Below the pieces are notes generated by a model. That model was not told where the DNA came from and searched no databases. It worked only from the letters and a program-made list of their open reading frames with translations. This document shows positions 8,532 to 17,352 of a stretch of 43,181 bases of DNA, one piece after another. Positions within the stretch are counted from its first letter, which is position 1; the number at the start of each line of letters is the position of its first letter. This stretch comes from an uncultured Bacteroidales bacterium (GTDB lineage: Bacteria; Bacteroidota; Bacteroidia; Bacteroidales; Muribaculaceae): the NCBI GenBank assembly GCA_902779125.1, contig CACZAC010000031.1:1-43181 (forward strand), read 5' to 3'. The translations under genes were made by a program, and so were the position numbers.

Positions 8532-11500
8532 ATGAAGAAGCCTATTATTTTTTTGTTGTTTATTACTTTTATTATGAGTGCTCAGGCCCAGGAGCTTGGG
8601 ATTAAAATGACCCAATTTGATTGGGCGAACCCTGTATTTGATTTTTCCTATACTGAAGCCAGAACAGGAGAAACCAAAACCGTCAAGCTTACCGACGAGG
8701 CCAACACTACCGATCACATCATCGCCCTGCTGCGTGCCGTTTATATCAATGCTGATATTCCCGGCATACGCTATGCATACATGTGGCGTAACCCTGAAAC
8801 AGGTGAACTCTTGCTTAATCGCAAGATGAACTACCGTTACAATTATACTTCGCATAGTGACAGGAGTGAGTATCCTAATGGTGGCGGCGGTAACCCGAAT
8901 AATACCTGGGCGCGCAGTTTGGACAAGAATGCGGGCATTGTAGTGCCCGAAGAGACCACCCAGGATGGTATGACTGTCATGCTGGTCCAGTTAAAGGAGA
9001 GTTGGACTGAGCCTTGGGGCGCAAAATTCATCAATAATGCGCGCAAAACAATAGATACGGCCTATTCGTCGGTCAAGGTGGTCACTGCTTTCACTCGCGT
9101 CCATGATGTGAATAACCCCGGTTATCTGTTTGCCATCGATGGCGCAGCCACCAACAAGTTCTTCTTCATCTCCAAGGGTAAATCCAGGGGCTGCAGTGCC
9201 TCACCGTTGTATCGCTTGTATGAGCAGATCAGCCCGGTAAAGGGCGATGCGGGAACGACCACCAATGACTTCATATCCAAGATGAAGTCGGGTGAGGTCT
9301 ATTACTGCTTCCATGATTGCGTTGATGTGGCGACCTATTTCAACCAGAGGGATGAGAATAACCGCCCCATTGGTCACTGGTTCACGATTTCTAATGAAGG
9401 TGAGGCCTATAGCCTGAAGAACCTGTGCCTGTATGTACCTGACCGCCGTCTCGAGAACGAGCGCAAGAATATGGACCCTGTGCAGGATGAATTGAGCAGT
9501 TATGACGACCAGGGAAAATACTATACCAACTATGGTGTCAAGGACGGGAACTCGACACAGGATTCGATAATTCGTCCTAAGGTGTTCATGTACACTGCCG
9601 ACCTAAATGCTGAGGCTGTGCCTTCGGATGTGGAAGACCACTACCAGGTGAACTTGGACTGGATCACCTCCATTACCGACCAAAAAGTCGGAGCCCATGT
9701 CCCTGAGCATTACTATGTGTATATCGTGCAGGACGACGGCTCTTGGGTGAGGATTGATGATTTGCTGGGAGAGAATGAGCCAGTGGCAGAGCGCGAAGGT
9801 CACTATCTGGTTCCTCAGACCTACGAGACTCAGGTATTCCACTATGTTATCACCGCCCATCCCATCAACTATGACATGGATGGTAACATGATTATGGACG
9901 GCATGGACACGCTGAATGTCGATTGTGAGAAGCCGCTGGTGACCATCACAGCCGTGAGTCCAGTGCGCACCGTGGTCATTCCGCCGCTGGGCAAGCCGTT
10001 CTTCCAGAGGTTGCTGGAGTACCGCAGTTTCTATAATGTGAACACAGAGGAGAATTTTTATCGCAACAAGATTGCGATTAGCCCCGCCAATGAAGCGGCC
10101 TTTGAAGCCATCAAGCATTTCAAGGGCACCTATAGTGTGACCCGCACCGATCCTGATGGTCTGAAAGAAACCATCGCTCAGGTAAATTTAAGCCAGAAAA
10201 CTGGTGAAATAGGCTTCCATTATCAAGTGGACTATGTTGACGAGACGCAGAGAGACGTTGCTAATGTCCTGTTCGATAACGGCAATATCGTCACCGAAGG
10301 CGTCATCGCCAGCGCAACAGATAATATGGTTATCTATGACCGTTTCCGTGCTTCTACCGAAGAGAATGAGCAATATGACCATTACATCTACAACTTTGAG
10401 CAGATGGAATTGGAAGGTCATGGCGACGAAGCCTTCGAGACGGCCTGCAGTAACCCCTTGACTGTTCCCGTGTTCAAGACTACCAACGCAGTCGAGACCG
10501 AGGGCTACACCAGGGACGAGGTGCTTGCTGACCGTGAGCATACCCTGCAACCCAGGCCTACCAACATGATTACCTTTACCGCCGGCTACGACCCGACTGC
10601 CAACTTGGTAGAGTATGACGTGATGCGCGTGAACAGGGAGTACCATCCTGTGGATGAGTATAAGGTGGGTAAGGCCGAGAACTTCAACAACAGTGGCGAG
10701 TATCATGTCATCGGCATCGGTGCCGAAGGATACCTCAATTACTTGGAGCAGACAGTTAATATCGGTTACAATGATGAACCCCAGGCCATCACGTTCATCG
10801 ATAAGTATGGCTCTGTTGCTGAGCGTGTAAGCAGTTATGTCCCCACAATCACTACCCTCTTCGGCGGTGACCTGAACAAGATGAATACCTATGGCTGTAA
10901 CATCCTGGACATGTCTTATCCTCAGTTGAATCTGAGCATCTCGGCTGAGAAATCCAATAGTTTCAAGCAATTGGACGATGATGGCAACTTCTACCTCAGC
11001 AAGGGTTATACTGTCAACCTCAATCTCGTTCCGGTGCTTACCGAGGAAATGAATTATGCCTACTACTATCGTGTGTGGCGTGTGGTTGACGGCGAGGAGA
11101 CCGAGGTATTGCTCAACGAACTGGATGACTTTGGCGGTACTGGCACCAACACTCAGACTGGTGGCCCTGCTTACTGGCAAGCCATCTATAGCAGCATCCA
11201 GGAAACCTATCCTGGCGAGAATCCCATAGATGTGTGCGATATCATTGTAAAACCTTACACTCAGGAGGAAGACGATGACTTTGAGGTGACCTATATCGCA
11301 CGACTCTATGCCACCTATATTGAAGGCTACACGTCAGATATCATTGTTCCCGACCACAACCATCGTATTGCTGAGCACGGCGGTAAGGACTATGTCGTGG
11401 TTGAGCAGCGCGCAAGTGTGAACTTCAAGAACGTGCCCACCTATCTCGAGGAAATGTATGGCACCATGATTGATAATGTGACTTATTACAACCTGCAGGG

Positions 11501-11591
11501 TACATCTAGCGACAAGCCCTTCAAGGGCATGAACATCGTTGTGACCCGCTATGCCAACGGCAAGGTGGTCACCGAGAAGAAAATGATGTAA
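8532..11591 (+). CDS. Large secreted protein of unknown function
   Basis: A 1019-residue protein with a clear signal peptide (MKKPIIFLLFITFIMSAQAQ). The mature protein is aromatic- and beta-rich, with repeated YYVYI, YHVIGIG and YYRVWRV-like strands that suggest stacked beta-sandwich (Ig/Fn3-like) domains. There are no catalytic motifs that I recognise. The last 40 residues (starting around YYNLQG and ending in VVTEKKMM) resemble a C-terminal tail I have seen on many secreted Bacteroidales proteins: YNLQG, a short variable link, a KPFKG-like turn, then VVTRY. That suggests a shared surface or sorting tail rather than an enzyme active site. It has its own promoter box and is followed by a hairpin, so it is probably a single-gene transcript. 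Confidence 0.75.
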   Translation: MKKPIIFLLFITFIMSAQAQELGIKMTQFDWANPVFDFSYTEARTGETKTVKLTDEANTTDHIIALLRAVYINADIPGIRYAYMWRNPETGELLLNRKMNYRYNYTSHSDRSEYPNGGGGNPNNTWARSLDKNAGIVVPEETTQDGMTVMLVQLKESWTEPWGAKFINNARKTIDTAYSSVKVVTAFTRVHDVNNPGYLFAIDGAATNKFFFISKGKSRGCSASPLYRLYEQISPVKGDAGTTTNDFISKMKSGEVYYCFHDCVDVATYFNQRDENNRPIGHWFTISNEGEAYSLKNLCLYVPDRRLENERKNMDPVQDELSSYDDQGKYYTNYGVKDGNSTQDSIIRPKVFMYTADLNAEAVPSDVEDHYQVNLDWITSITDQKVGAHVPEHYYVYIVQDDGSWVRIDDLLGENEPVAEREGHYLVPQTYETQVFHYVITAHPINYDMDGNMIMDGMDTLNVDCEKPLVTITAVSPVRTVVIPPLGKPFFQRLLEYRSFYNVNTEENFYRNKIAISPANEAAFEAIKHFKGTYSVTRTDPDGLKETIAQVNLSQKTGEIGFHYQVDYVDETQRDVANVLFDNGNIVTEGVIASATDNMVIYDRFRASTEENEQYDHYIYNFEQMELEGHGDEAFETACSNPLTVPVFKTTNAVETEGYTRDEVLADREHTLQPRPTNMITFTAGYDPTANLVEYDVMRVNREYHPVDEYKVGKAENFNNSGEYHVIGIGAEGYLNYLEQTVNIGYNDEPQAITFIDKYGSVAERVSSYVPTITTLFGGDLNKMNTYGCNILDMSYPQLNLSISAEKSNSFKQLDDDGNFYLSKGYTVNLNLVPVLTEEMNYAYYYRVWRVVDGEETEVLLNELDDFGGTGTNTQTGGPAYWQAIYSSIQETYPGENPIDVCDIIVKPYTQEEDDDFEVTYIARLYATYIEGYTSDIIVPDHNHRIAEHGGKDYVVVEQRASVNFKNVPTYLEEMYGTMIDNVTYYNLQGTSSDKPFKGMNIVVTRYANGKVVTEKKMM

Positions 11592-11634
11592 ACTAAACCA
11601 AAAAGCCGCATGACAACATGCGACCGTGCAGTTT

Positions 11635-11668
11635 AGTGGGCAAGCCGATGAATTCCGGCTTGCCCACT
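11635..11668 (+). terminator. Hairpin after the 1019-residue protein gene
   Basis: A perfect 13-bp stem (AGTGGGCAAGCCG with its complement) encloses an 8-nt loop, 43 bp after the stop codon. A T run is lacking, but it is the only strong structure between this gene and the convergent tRNA gene. Confidence 0.5.
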
Positions 11669-11709
11669 TGCTGTAATGATAGCAGGGTGGGGTATAAAAC
11701 AAGAAACCC

Positions 11710-11731
11710 TCAACAACCATCGGGTTGTCAA
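11710..11731 (-). terminator. Weak terminator of tRNA-Leu(CAG)
   Basis: On the minus strand a 9-bp stem with a CGAT loop (two G-U pairs) is followed by GGGTTTCTTGTTTT, 11 bp after the tRNA 3' end. Modest stability but in the right place. Confidence 0.45.
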
Positions 11732-11741
11732 GGATTCCTGT

Positions 11742-11826
11742 TGGTGCCCAGGGCGGGACTCGAACCCGCACACCTCGCGGCACACGCACCTGAAACGTGC
11801 GCGTCTACCAATTCCGCCACCTGGGC
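11742..11826 (-). tRNA. tRNA-Leu (anticodon CAG)
   Basis: The minus strand folds as a class II tRNA of 85 nt. The acceptor stem GCCCAGG pairs with CCTGGGC, followed by an encoded ACCA. The D arm contains GGTAGACGC, the anticodon loop is TTCAGGT so the anticodon is CAG, there is a long variable arm, and the T arm has GGTTCGAGTCC. It reads the CUG codon. Confidence 0.97.
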
Positions 11827-11862
11827 TTGTGGTTTGCGCTATACGTTTTGCGTTTAGCGGTG

Positions 11863-11870
11863 CAAAGGTA
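11863..11870 (-). promoter_or_regulatory. -7 box of tRNA-Leu(CAG)
   Basis: TACCTTTG on the minus strand, 36 bp upstream of the tRNA 5' end. A weaker CTTG lies 18 bp further upstream. Position and sequence suit a tRNA promoter. Confidence 0.6.
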
Positions 11871-11992
11871 GTACTTTTTTTTAATATACAAGCATTTTGG
11901 CAGAAAAAATTGAAAAAAGTTTTGTTTAACCATGGATTTGGCCATGGATGTTGCGCCATCAGCCTTGCAGGTGCGCCGTTCCAAAAACCTTT

Positions 11993-14062
11993 CTAGCGTT
12001 GGCGGCGCCGATTTTTGGTGTCGTTGTACTTGTCGCCCGTGTAGGTGTTGACGCCGGTTGAGAATTCGTCTTCTTCCTCTTCCTCATCTTTGTTTTTCTC
12101 CTTCTTCTCGACCTTGTTCTTGACCTCTTCGGGCTTGTTGCGCTTGATTTCTTCAGGTTTCTGCAGGTCGAGTGCGGTCTGGTAGATGTTCCAGTTCTCG
12201 TCAATGTCCCAGTTGGCGCGCAGCCTCATTTTCTTGGGGTAGTAATACACTTCCTCGGGCTGCAGGTGGTTCAGGTAATTGCCCGTGTCCCACTTGCCGT
12301 TGCCGTTGTTGTCGATAATCAGCCTCAGATAATAGGTGCTAGGCGGTACATTGAGGAGTTCGAAAGCACCGTTGCGTACCGTTGCCGTGCGCACCACCTT
12401 CTCGCCAGAAGCCAGCAGTTCGACAAAGGCCTTGCCCGTGTAATTGACCTTGAAATAGACGTTGGCATACTCCTCAAGCCCCCTGACTTTCAACTCCTTT
12501 TTCAACGCATCATTGTGCAGGCCATAGACCGAGGTCACTGCTGCGCTGTCGATGGTCAGGCGGTAGGTGGAATCGGGCAGGGTAGAGAACGGAAGCCAAT
12601 AACGCATCGGGTTGCAGTCATCGACCTGTCGCAGTGCATTACTCTGGATGGGAATCCATAACGTGTCGCGCTTGATTTCCAAATGGATTTTGTTCTGGTC
12701 GATGCTGGCTATAGGTGCGTCAAACTTGAGGATGATGGAATCCCCCACGTCGATGGTGCCGTTCTTGGCAAGTTCCATGTTGAGTTTGGGGACCTCGTTG
12801 GGGTCAACGCGTTGCAGCTCCTTGATTTCTTCGAGTTCGTCCTCGCTGAGTCCTTTGTCCTGGGCAGCGGCTTTCTCTTGTTTTTCAAGCAGTTGCGTGA
12901 GTCGCTTGGCACGGCTCTCGCGTTCCTTGGCCTTCTTTTCCTCTTCCTTGATTTGGGAATTGGGTTTGCGGTAGCCGAAGTGTATGGTATCGGTCACTTG
13001 CTCGAGGTTGTCGGCGGTGTCGGTGCGCAGATAGGTCATGGCGACGGTGATGGTGTCGGCCTTGATCATTGCCGAGTCGGTAATCCAGTAAAACAGCGAG
13101 TCATTTTCCATGTTGCGCTGCAGACGGTACCAATCGGCGGCATGCTGGGCGGGATGCAGCACCTCCAGTTGTGGCGGCGTCTCATTGGGGGCACCGAAGA
13201 GCATGTACAGCTTGTTGTCGGCGGGACGGCTGGTCTGCCTTATGTAGTGGGAGCGGTAGCCCTCATTGAACATGCACAGCAACAGGTCGTTGGGCAGGTA
13301 GAGCGTGTGGGTGCCTGTCATCACGGTGTCCACGCGGTGGTCAAAGGTGAAGACGGTGTCCTGAGAGGTATATTCGCTGGTCGTGGGCACAATGATGTCG
13401 TCGAGGAAGGCGATGTCCTCGGTGCGTGCCATGCGGTAGTCGCCATCCACATCGCTAAGGGCAAACACGTGGTAGTTGCCGGGCTTCAAGTTGCGAATGG
13501 TGAACTTGCCGCGGTCATTGGTGCGGCTCACGCGTTCCAGCGGCACGTTGGTGAAGGCGGTGTCATCGAGGTTACTGTGCAACCCGACGATGACGTGTTG
13601 CATCGGCTCCAGGTCGCAAGCACGCAGCACAATGCCCGAAACGGCCAGTGTGTCGATTTCATCGCCTGTCGAGAAAGCAAAAGTGTAGCCGTCCAATTGG
13701 TTGCTCTCGTTGTTGTCCTCGATGGCATTGGAGAAGTCGATGACGTAGGTTGTGTTCTCTTCCAGTTCATCGCGGAACTCGATGGTCAACTTCTTGCCCA
13801 CCGTGCGGATTTGCGGTTGCGTCTTGGGTGCCGGTGAAATGATGACTTTCTTCTGCTGGTCCTTGAGGTTGATAATTTCGTCAAAGGTGATTTCCACCTT
13901 GTTGCCCTTGAAATTGACGGAATTGGCCATGGGCGACATTTTTACAACTTGCGGTGGCGTGTAGTCACGCGGCCCGCCCTCGGGCGACCCGATGCTGGCA
14001 CATGCCGCGAGCAACAGCCCCACTGCAACCGTAACAACCCAATATGTCCAACGATTCCTCAT
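11993..14062 (-). CDS. Lipoprotein with N-terminal bacterial Ig-like (SbsA-type) domain
   Basis: A 689-residue protein when started at ATG 14062. The frame runs five codons further to a TTG that lies inside the promoter box, so it was rejected. The lipobox LLLAAC is followed by IGSPEGGPRDYTPPQVV, then an Ig-like domain (residues about 35-145) that contains VEITFDEIINL and VIDFSNAIEDNN, the pattern of SbsA/Big_5 domains. A carboxypeptidase-regulatory-like beta-sandwich follows (NDRGKFTIRNLKPGNYHVFAL). The C-terminal half contains another such segment (PPSTYYLRLIIDNNGNGKWD) and a highly charged Glu/Lys tail. Such lipoproteins are common and conserved in Bacteroidales and probably sit in the outer membrane or periplasm; their precise role is not established. 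Confidence 0.85.
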   Translation of the reverse strand: MRNRWTYWVVTVAVGLLLAACASIGSPEGGPRDYTPPQVVKMSPMANSVNFKGNKVEITFDEIINLKDQQKKVIISPAPKTQPQIRTVGKKLTIEFRDELEENTTYVIDFSNAIEDNNESNQLDGYTFAFSTGDEIDTLAVSGIVLRACDLEPMQHVIVGLHSNLDDTAFTNVPLERVSRTNDRGKFTIRNLKPGNYHVFALSDVDGDYRMARTEDIAFLDDIIVPTTSEYTSQDTVFTFDHRVDTVMTGTHTLYLPNDLLLCMFNEGYRSHYIRQTSRPADNKLYMLFGAPNETPPQLEVLHPAQHAADWYRLQRNMENDSLFYWITDSAMIKADTITVAMTYLRTDTADNLEQVTDTIHFGYRKPNSQIKEEEKKAKERESRAKRLTQLLEKQEKAAAQDKGLSEDELEEIKELQRVDPNEVPKLNMELAKNGTIDVGDSIILKFDAPIASIDQNKIHLEIKRDTLWIPIQSNALRQVDDCNPMRYWLPFSTLPDSTYRLTIDSAAVTSVYGLHNDALKKELKVRGLEEYANVYFKVNYTGKAFVELLASGEKVVRTATVRNGAFELLNVPPSTYYLRLIIDNNGNGKWDTGNYLNHLQPEEVYYYPKKMRLRANWDIDENWNIYQTALDLQKPEEIKRNKPEEVKNKVEKKEKNKDEEEEEDEFSTGVNTYTGDKYNDTKNRRRQR

Positions 14063-14074
14063 TCTACTGAACTG

Positions 14075-14106
14075 CAAAGGTAGTCATTTTATCAAAATCT
14101 CACAAA
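14075..14106 (-). promoter_or_regulatory. Bacteroides-type promoter of the Ig-like lipoprotein gene
   Basis: Minus strand: TTTG (14106-14103), 20-bp spacer, TACCTTTG (14082-14075). A full consensus match. The ATG at 14062 is only about 10 nt from the expected transcription start. Confidence 0.8.
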
Positions 14107-14186
14107 TTGGGCTTAAAGCGGCTAAACTTGCGGTTCTTTAATGAGTTTAGCAGCCTAACGGCCGATACTGATGGTTATGGGTGGAT

Positions 14187-15014
14187 TTACTCGAGAGAGA
14201 AGGACTCGAGGTCGTTGGGGACGAGGATGGGGCCCTTGTAGTATTGGGCGGCCTCGGTGGAGTAGGTTGTGGCGCGGGTGTCGAGGTGGGTGTCCTCGGT
14301 GTGGTAGAGCACGAGGTGCTTCACACCCAGTTCCTGGGCGAGCATACCGGCATCAAGTGCCGTGCTGTGGCTTTTCTCGTAGGGATTGAACACGAAGCGG
14401 TCCTTGTAGAGACAGAAGGCCTCGCACATCAACCAGTCGCAGTTGCGGGCGTAGGGCTCGCTCTGCATGCTGTAAGGCTCATCGCCGAGGCACACCAGTC
14501 GCTGCCCGTCTGGCATTTTGGCCTCAAAACCGTATTGCTTGACCTTGGTCGATGCGATGTCAAAGAAGGTGACCCACATATCGTCAATCTCAATTTTCTC
14601 GCCGTCATGCACTTCGCGCAGGATGATGGTTTGTCCGATGGAATCGAAGATTTTGCGTGGAATCATCAGTTCGCCCATCGTGTAGAGTGCCTGTCGCACC
14701 ACGTCGTTGCAATAGATGGTGAAGGGTCCCTTGTGCTTTCCCTTGAAAATCATGGGTGATATCTTGCGCATCATCCAGATGGCGCCCAGGATATGGTCGG
14801 TGTGGCTGTGGGTGACAAACATGTGGCGGATGTTCTCAAAGGGGATTTTCGCCTTGATGAGCTGTTGCAGAATGCCGTTGCCACCACCGCCGTCAACGAG
14901 CATGCCGCCCTCGGGAGAGTGGAGGTAGAAGCAGGTGTTGTAGCAGTTGACGCACATGGCATTACCCGTGCCAAGCATGGTGACGCGTGATGTGTGGTTT
15001 GGGGATACACTCAT
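14187..15014 (-). CDS. MBL-fold metallo-hydrolase (RNase Z-like superfamily)
   Basis: A 275-residue protein with the metallo-beta-lactamase-fold metal motif THSHTDH near residues 68-74, preceded by the LVDGGGGNG strand-turn. Later metal-ligand segments include LGDEPYSM, CEAFCL and LYHTED. The order resembles RNase Z and arylsulfatase-type MBL enzymes, but no substrate can be named. Its ATG overlaps the stop of the upstream histidine kinase gene (ATGA type, 4 bp), so the two are translated together and may work in one process. Confidence 0.85.
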   Translation of the reverse strand: MSVSPNHTSRVTMLGTGNAMCVNCYNTCFYLHSPEGGMLVDGGGGNGILQQLIKAKIPFENIRHMFVTHSHTDHILGAIWMMRKISPMIFKGKHKGPFTIYCNDVVRQALYTMGELMIPRKIFDSIGQTIILREVHDGEKIEIDDMWVTFFDIASTKVKQYGFEAKMPDGQRLVCLGDEPYSMQSEPYARNCDWLMCEAFCLYKDRFVFNPYEKSHSTALDAGMLAQELGVKHLVLYHTEDTHLDTRATTYSTEAAQYYKGPILVPNDLESFSLE

Positions 15015-16249
15015 GATCGTGGTTTGACTATGGGGAGTTCGATGCCGAAGGTGGTACCTTTGCCCACTTCAGACTCCTTGATGTATATTTGTCCGTTGTG
15101 ATACTCCTCGATGATGCGTTTGACCAATGTCAGGCCGAGACCCCAGCCGCGTTTCTTGGTGGTGAATCCAGGGGTAAACACATTCTTGAAGTTCTTGCGC
15201 GCGATGCCCTTGCCCGTGTCCTTGACCAGGATGACAACATTGTTGGGGCTGTCCTCGACAGTGATATCCAGTTGTCCCTCGCCATCCATGGCATCGACCG
15301 CGTTCTTGGTAAGGTTCTCCATCACCCAGGCAAACAGCGTCTGGCTCAGCATCACGCCGTTGTTGGTCTGGTCATTGGTGTGGATATTGAGTTTCACGCG
15401 CTTGGGGATGCGTGCCCGCATATACTCCAGACTGCTCACTACAGCCTCGTTGATTGAGGTGAGTTCCTTGTCGGGCATGGAGCCGATTTTGGAGAAACGG
15501 TCGGCAATGGTGGATAGGCGTTTCACATCCTTATCCATATCGGTGACAATGCTCTTGTCCACACCCATCGACTCGAGCAGCTGTGTCCATGCCATGAGCG
15601 ATGAGATGGGCGTGCCCAACTGGTGGGCGGTTTCCTTCGAGAGTCCGACCCACACCTTGTTTTGCTCGGCTCGCTTGATGCTCATGAGGGCAAAATAGGC
15701 GATGGCAAAGAAGAGGATGAGCACTGCCAGCTGGATATAGGGGAAGTAGGAGAGCCTGCGCAACAGGGTGGAATCCTCGTAATAGAGGTATTGGATGGTT
15801 TCGTCGTCAATCTTGATTTCGATCTTGTTCTCGCTATTCTTGAGGTGGCGCAGTTTTTTGTTGAGGTAATCCCGGTTGGCGGGGGAGTCTTCGAGGGTGC
15901 CCTCGGGGTCAGGCAACTGGAAGTTGCGATGGTCCAGGATATTGTCCTTGTCATCGACCAGCAGCACGGGGATGTTGTGGTTGCCCTCGATAATGCCAAA
16001 CAGGAATTCCACATCGGTCGCCGAGTTCAACAGGTTGCCGTTCTCGTCTTCAGCGCTGCTGTTGCCCATCGTTGCCAACTCTTGGGTTGCATCGGCCCAG
16101 ATTTCCATGCGCTCACGCTCCTGTTCGGCGAGGTCTTTCACCAGGTTGTTGGAGATATAGAGGAACAGCGCTACCAGCACCAGCGAGATGGCAAGGAAAA
16201 CCACCTTCCAGATGCGTCGGGAGTCGTATATGTTGCTCAGGTTAGCCAT
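15011..16249 (-). CDS. Membrane sensor histidine kinase
   Basis: A 412-residue protein. Membrane helices lie at about residues 13-32 and 170-190 and flank a periplasmic sensor of about 135 residues. The phosphoacceptor region KETAHQLGTPISSL places the active histidine at 209. The N box (NLTKNAVDAMD), DTGKGI and GLGLTLVKRI boxes form a complete HATPase domain. No receiver domain or response regulator gene is adjacent, so it is an orphan kinase whose regulator lies elsewhere. Instead the next gene, overlapping by 4 bp, encodes an MBL-fold hydrolase. Confidence 0.92.
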   Translation of the reverse strand: MANLSNIYDSRRIWKVVFLAISLVLVALFLYISNNLVKDLAEQERERMEIWADATQELATMGNSSAEDENGNLLNSATDVEFLFGIIEGNHNIPVLLVDDKDNILDHRNFQLPDPEGTLEDSPANRDYLNKKLRHLKNSENKIEIKIDDETIQYLYYEDSTLLRRLSYFPYIQLAVLILFFAIAYFALMSIKRAEQNKVWVGLSKETAHQLGTPISSLMAWTQLLESMGVDKSIVTDMDKDVKRLSTIADRFSKIGSMPDKELTSINEAVVSSLEYMRARIPKRVKLNIHTNDQTNNGVMLSQTLFAWVMENLTKNAVDAMDGEGQLDITVEDSPNNVVILVKDTGKGIARKNFKNVFTPGFTTKKRGWGLGLTLVKRIIEEYHNGQIYIKESEVGKGTTFGIELPIVKPRS

Positions 16250-16280
16250 GCTGATATGGTCGATTGTCGTTAACGAAGGA

Positions 16281-16288
16281 CAAAGGTA
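16281..16288 (-). promoter_or_regulatory. -7 box of the histidine kinase/MBL operon
   Basis: TACCTTTG on the minus strand, 31 bp before the ATG at 16249. The -33 region lacks a clear TTTG. Confidence 0.55.
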
Positions 16289-16332
16289 TAAAAAAGTTTT
16301 CAGTTGTCGCTTGCCTGCTATCAGTTTTTCCC

Positions 16333-16365
16333 AACTCCTAATTCCTAACTCCTAACTTCTAACTC
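16333..16365. repeat. Heptamer array overlapping the end of the HAD gene
   Basis: On the plus strand the words AACTCCT, AATTCCT, AACTCCT, AACTTCT, AACTC repeat every 7 nt. On the minus strand this encodes the last five residues (LEVRS) and the TAG stop of the HAD phosphatase and then continues into the spacer. The same words form one arm of the hairpin at 18925-18996. Confidence 0.8.
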
Positions 16366-17211
16366 ATGTTCAATCCAGCGGGGCACGCTGTCGTCGGTGT
16401 TGGGACCAATGACTTCGCTGGCTACGGCCTTGACTTCGGGAAAGGCGTTGTCCACAGCGACACTGTAGTCGGCAGCCTGCATCATGGCGATGTCGTTGCG
16501 GTTATCGCCGAAGACCACAATGCGCTCGGCACCCACTTTGCGGCCCAAACTGCGGATGGCGGCAGCCTTGCTGGTGCCGGCAGTGTAAATCTCCAGGTAA
16601 CCATCGCTTGGGTCAAAGTTGTCGTGATAGACCATCACCGAGCAGGTGGGTACGGTGGTGCGCAGGTCTTCGGCAATGGCCTTGAGCACCGCATACTTGT
16701 TGAGCGAAAAGATGAGCAGCGCCTCGTCGTCGCTGTGGCGGTAGTCGCTGTCGTTGAGGAAGAACTTTTTCAATGACAGATGCTGGCGTTGGGTGACAAA
16801 TCGTTCCTCCTGGGGCGAGAGCGGGCCGTAATGATGGGTGTGCAGCAGGCTGCTGCCGTGACGGCGGTAGATGAACGGATGAGCCTGATGGCGGTCAAAC
16901 ACGTCGGCCACAGCATTGACCGTCAAATCATCGATGCCACGTGTTTGCTCATAGCGGCCCGTGACGGGATTCCACATTGCCGAGCCGCCGATGACGATAA
17001 ACGGCAACGTGGCGTGAACTTCCTGCATGAGCGGCACCACTGTCGCCGGCGTGCGCGCCGTGGCAACGGTAAACAGTCCTCCCAGTTCCCCGATGATGCG
17101 GTTGAGCGTGGCGACAGTCTTGCAGGATAGTTGCGAATCCTCGTTCAGTAACGTCCCGTCCAGGTCGCTCACATAGAGCGTCTTGACCTTGTTATCCTTA
17201 TCTCCAATCAC
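16345..17211 (-). CDS. HAD-superfamily phosphatase (Cof-type)
   Basis: A 288-residue protein. The HAD motif I SDLDGTLL is near the N-terminus, the motif II region VATARTP follows, and GTSKAAAIRSLG (motif III lysine) plus VFGDNRNDIAMM (motif IV) are near residues 220-250. The large cap between motifs II and III is typical of the Cof group, which dephosphorylates sugar phosphates, nucleotides or cofactors such as pyridoxal phosphate. The substrate is not predictable. The start is GTG 17211; no ATG is available before motif I. The last few residues (LEVRS) and the stop codon come from a heptamer repeat array, so the native C-terminus may have been replaced. Confidence 0.88.
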   Translation of the reverse strand: MIGDKDNKVKTLYVSDLDGTLLNEDSQLSCKTVATLNRIIGELGGLFTVATARTPATVVPLMQEVHATLPFIVIGGSAMWNPVTGRYEQTRGIDDLTVNAVADVFDRHQAHPFIYRRHGSSLLHTHHYGPLSPQEERFVTQRQHLSLKKFFLNDSDYRHSDDEALLIFSLNKYAVLKAIAEDLRTTVPTCSVMVYHDNFDPSDGYLEIYTAGTSKAAAIRSLGRKVGAERIVVFGDNRNDIAMMQAADYSVAVDNAFPEVKAVASEVIGPNTDDSVPRWIEHELEVRS

Positions 17212-17216
17212 GGCTG

Positions 17217-17224
17217 CAAAAGTA
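17217..17224 (-). promoter_or_regulatory. -7 box of the HAD gene
   Basis: TACTTTTG on the minus strand, ending 5 bp before the GTG start, which would make the mRNA leaderless or nearly so. No TTTG at the expected spacing. Confidence 0.45.
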
Positions 17225-17281
17225 CTTCTTTTTGCCCTAATAGCTATGCTGGCGTGTTTATTTTCTTTTTTCAGTCAGTTT

Positions 17282-17316
17282 TTTGATGGCGGTTTGGATG
17301 ATTATGATTACATTTG
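17282..17316 (+). promoter_or_regulatory. Promoter of the superoxide dismutase gene
   Basis: TACATTTG (17309-17316) is a perfect -7 match, with TTTG at 17282-17285. The spacer is 23 bp, slightly longer than usual. The leader would be about 30 nt to the ATG at 17353. Confidence 0.55.
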
Positions 17317-17352
17317 CCTTTCTCAACTATAGTAACTGTTTAACAAAGAGAT

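Noticed and set aside
11618-11996. Short reading frames over the tRNA-Leu(CAG) gene
   Set aside because: They are translations of a clear tRNA gene on the opposite strand.
12683-13837. 384-residue plus-strand frame opposite the Ig-like lipoprotein gene
   Set aside because: Same shadow effect; the minus-strand gene has a lipobox, Ig-like motifs and a full-consensus promoter.
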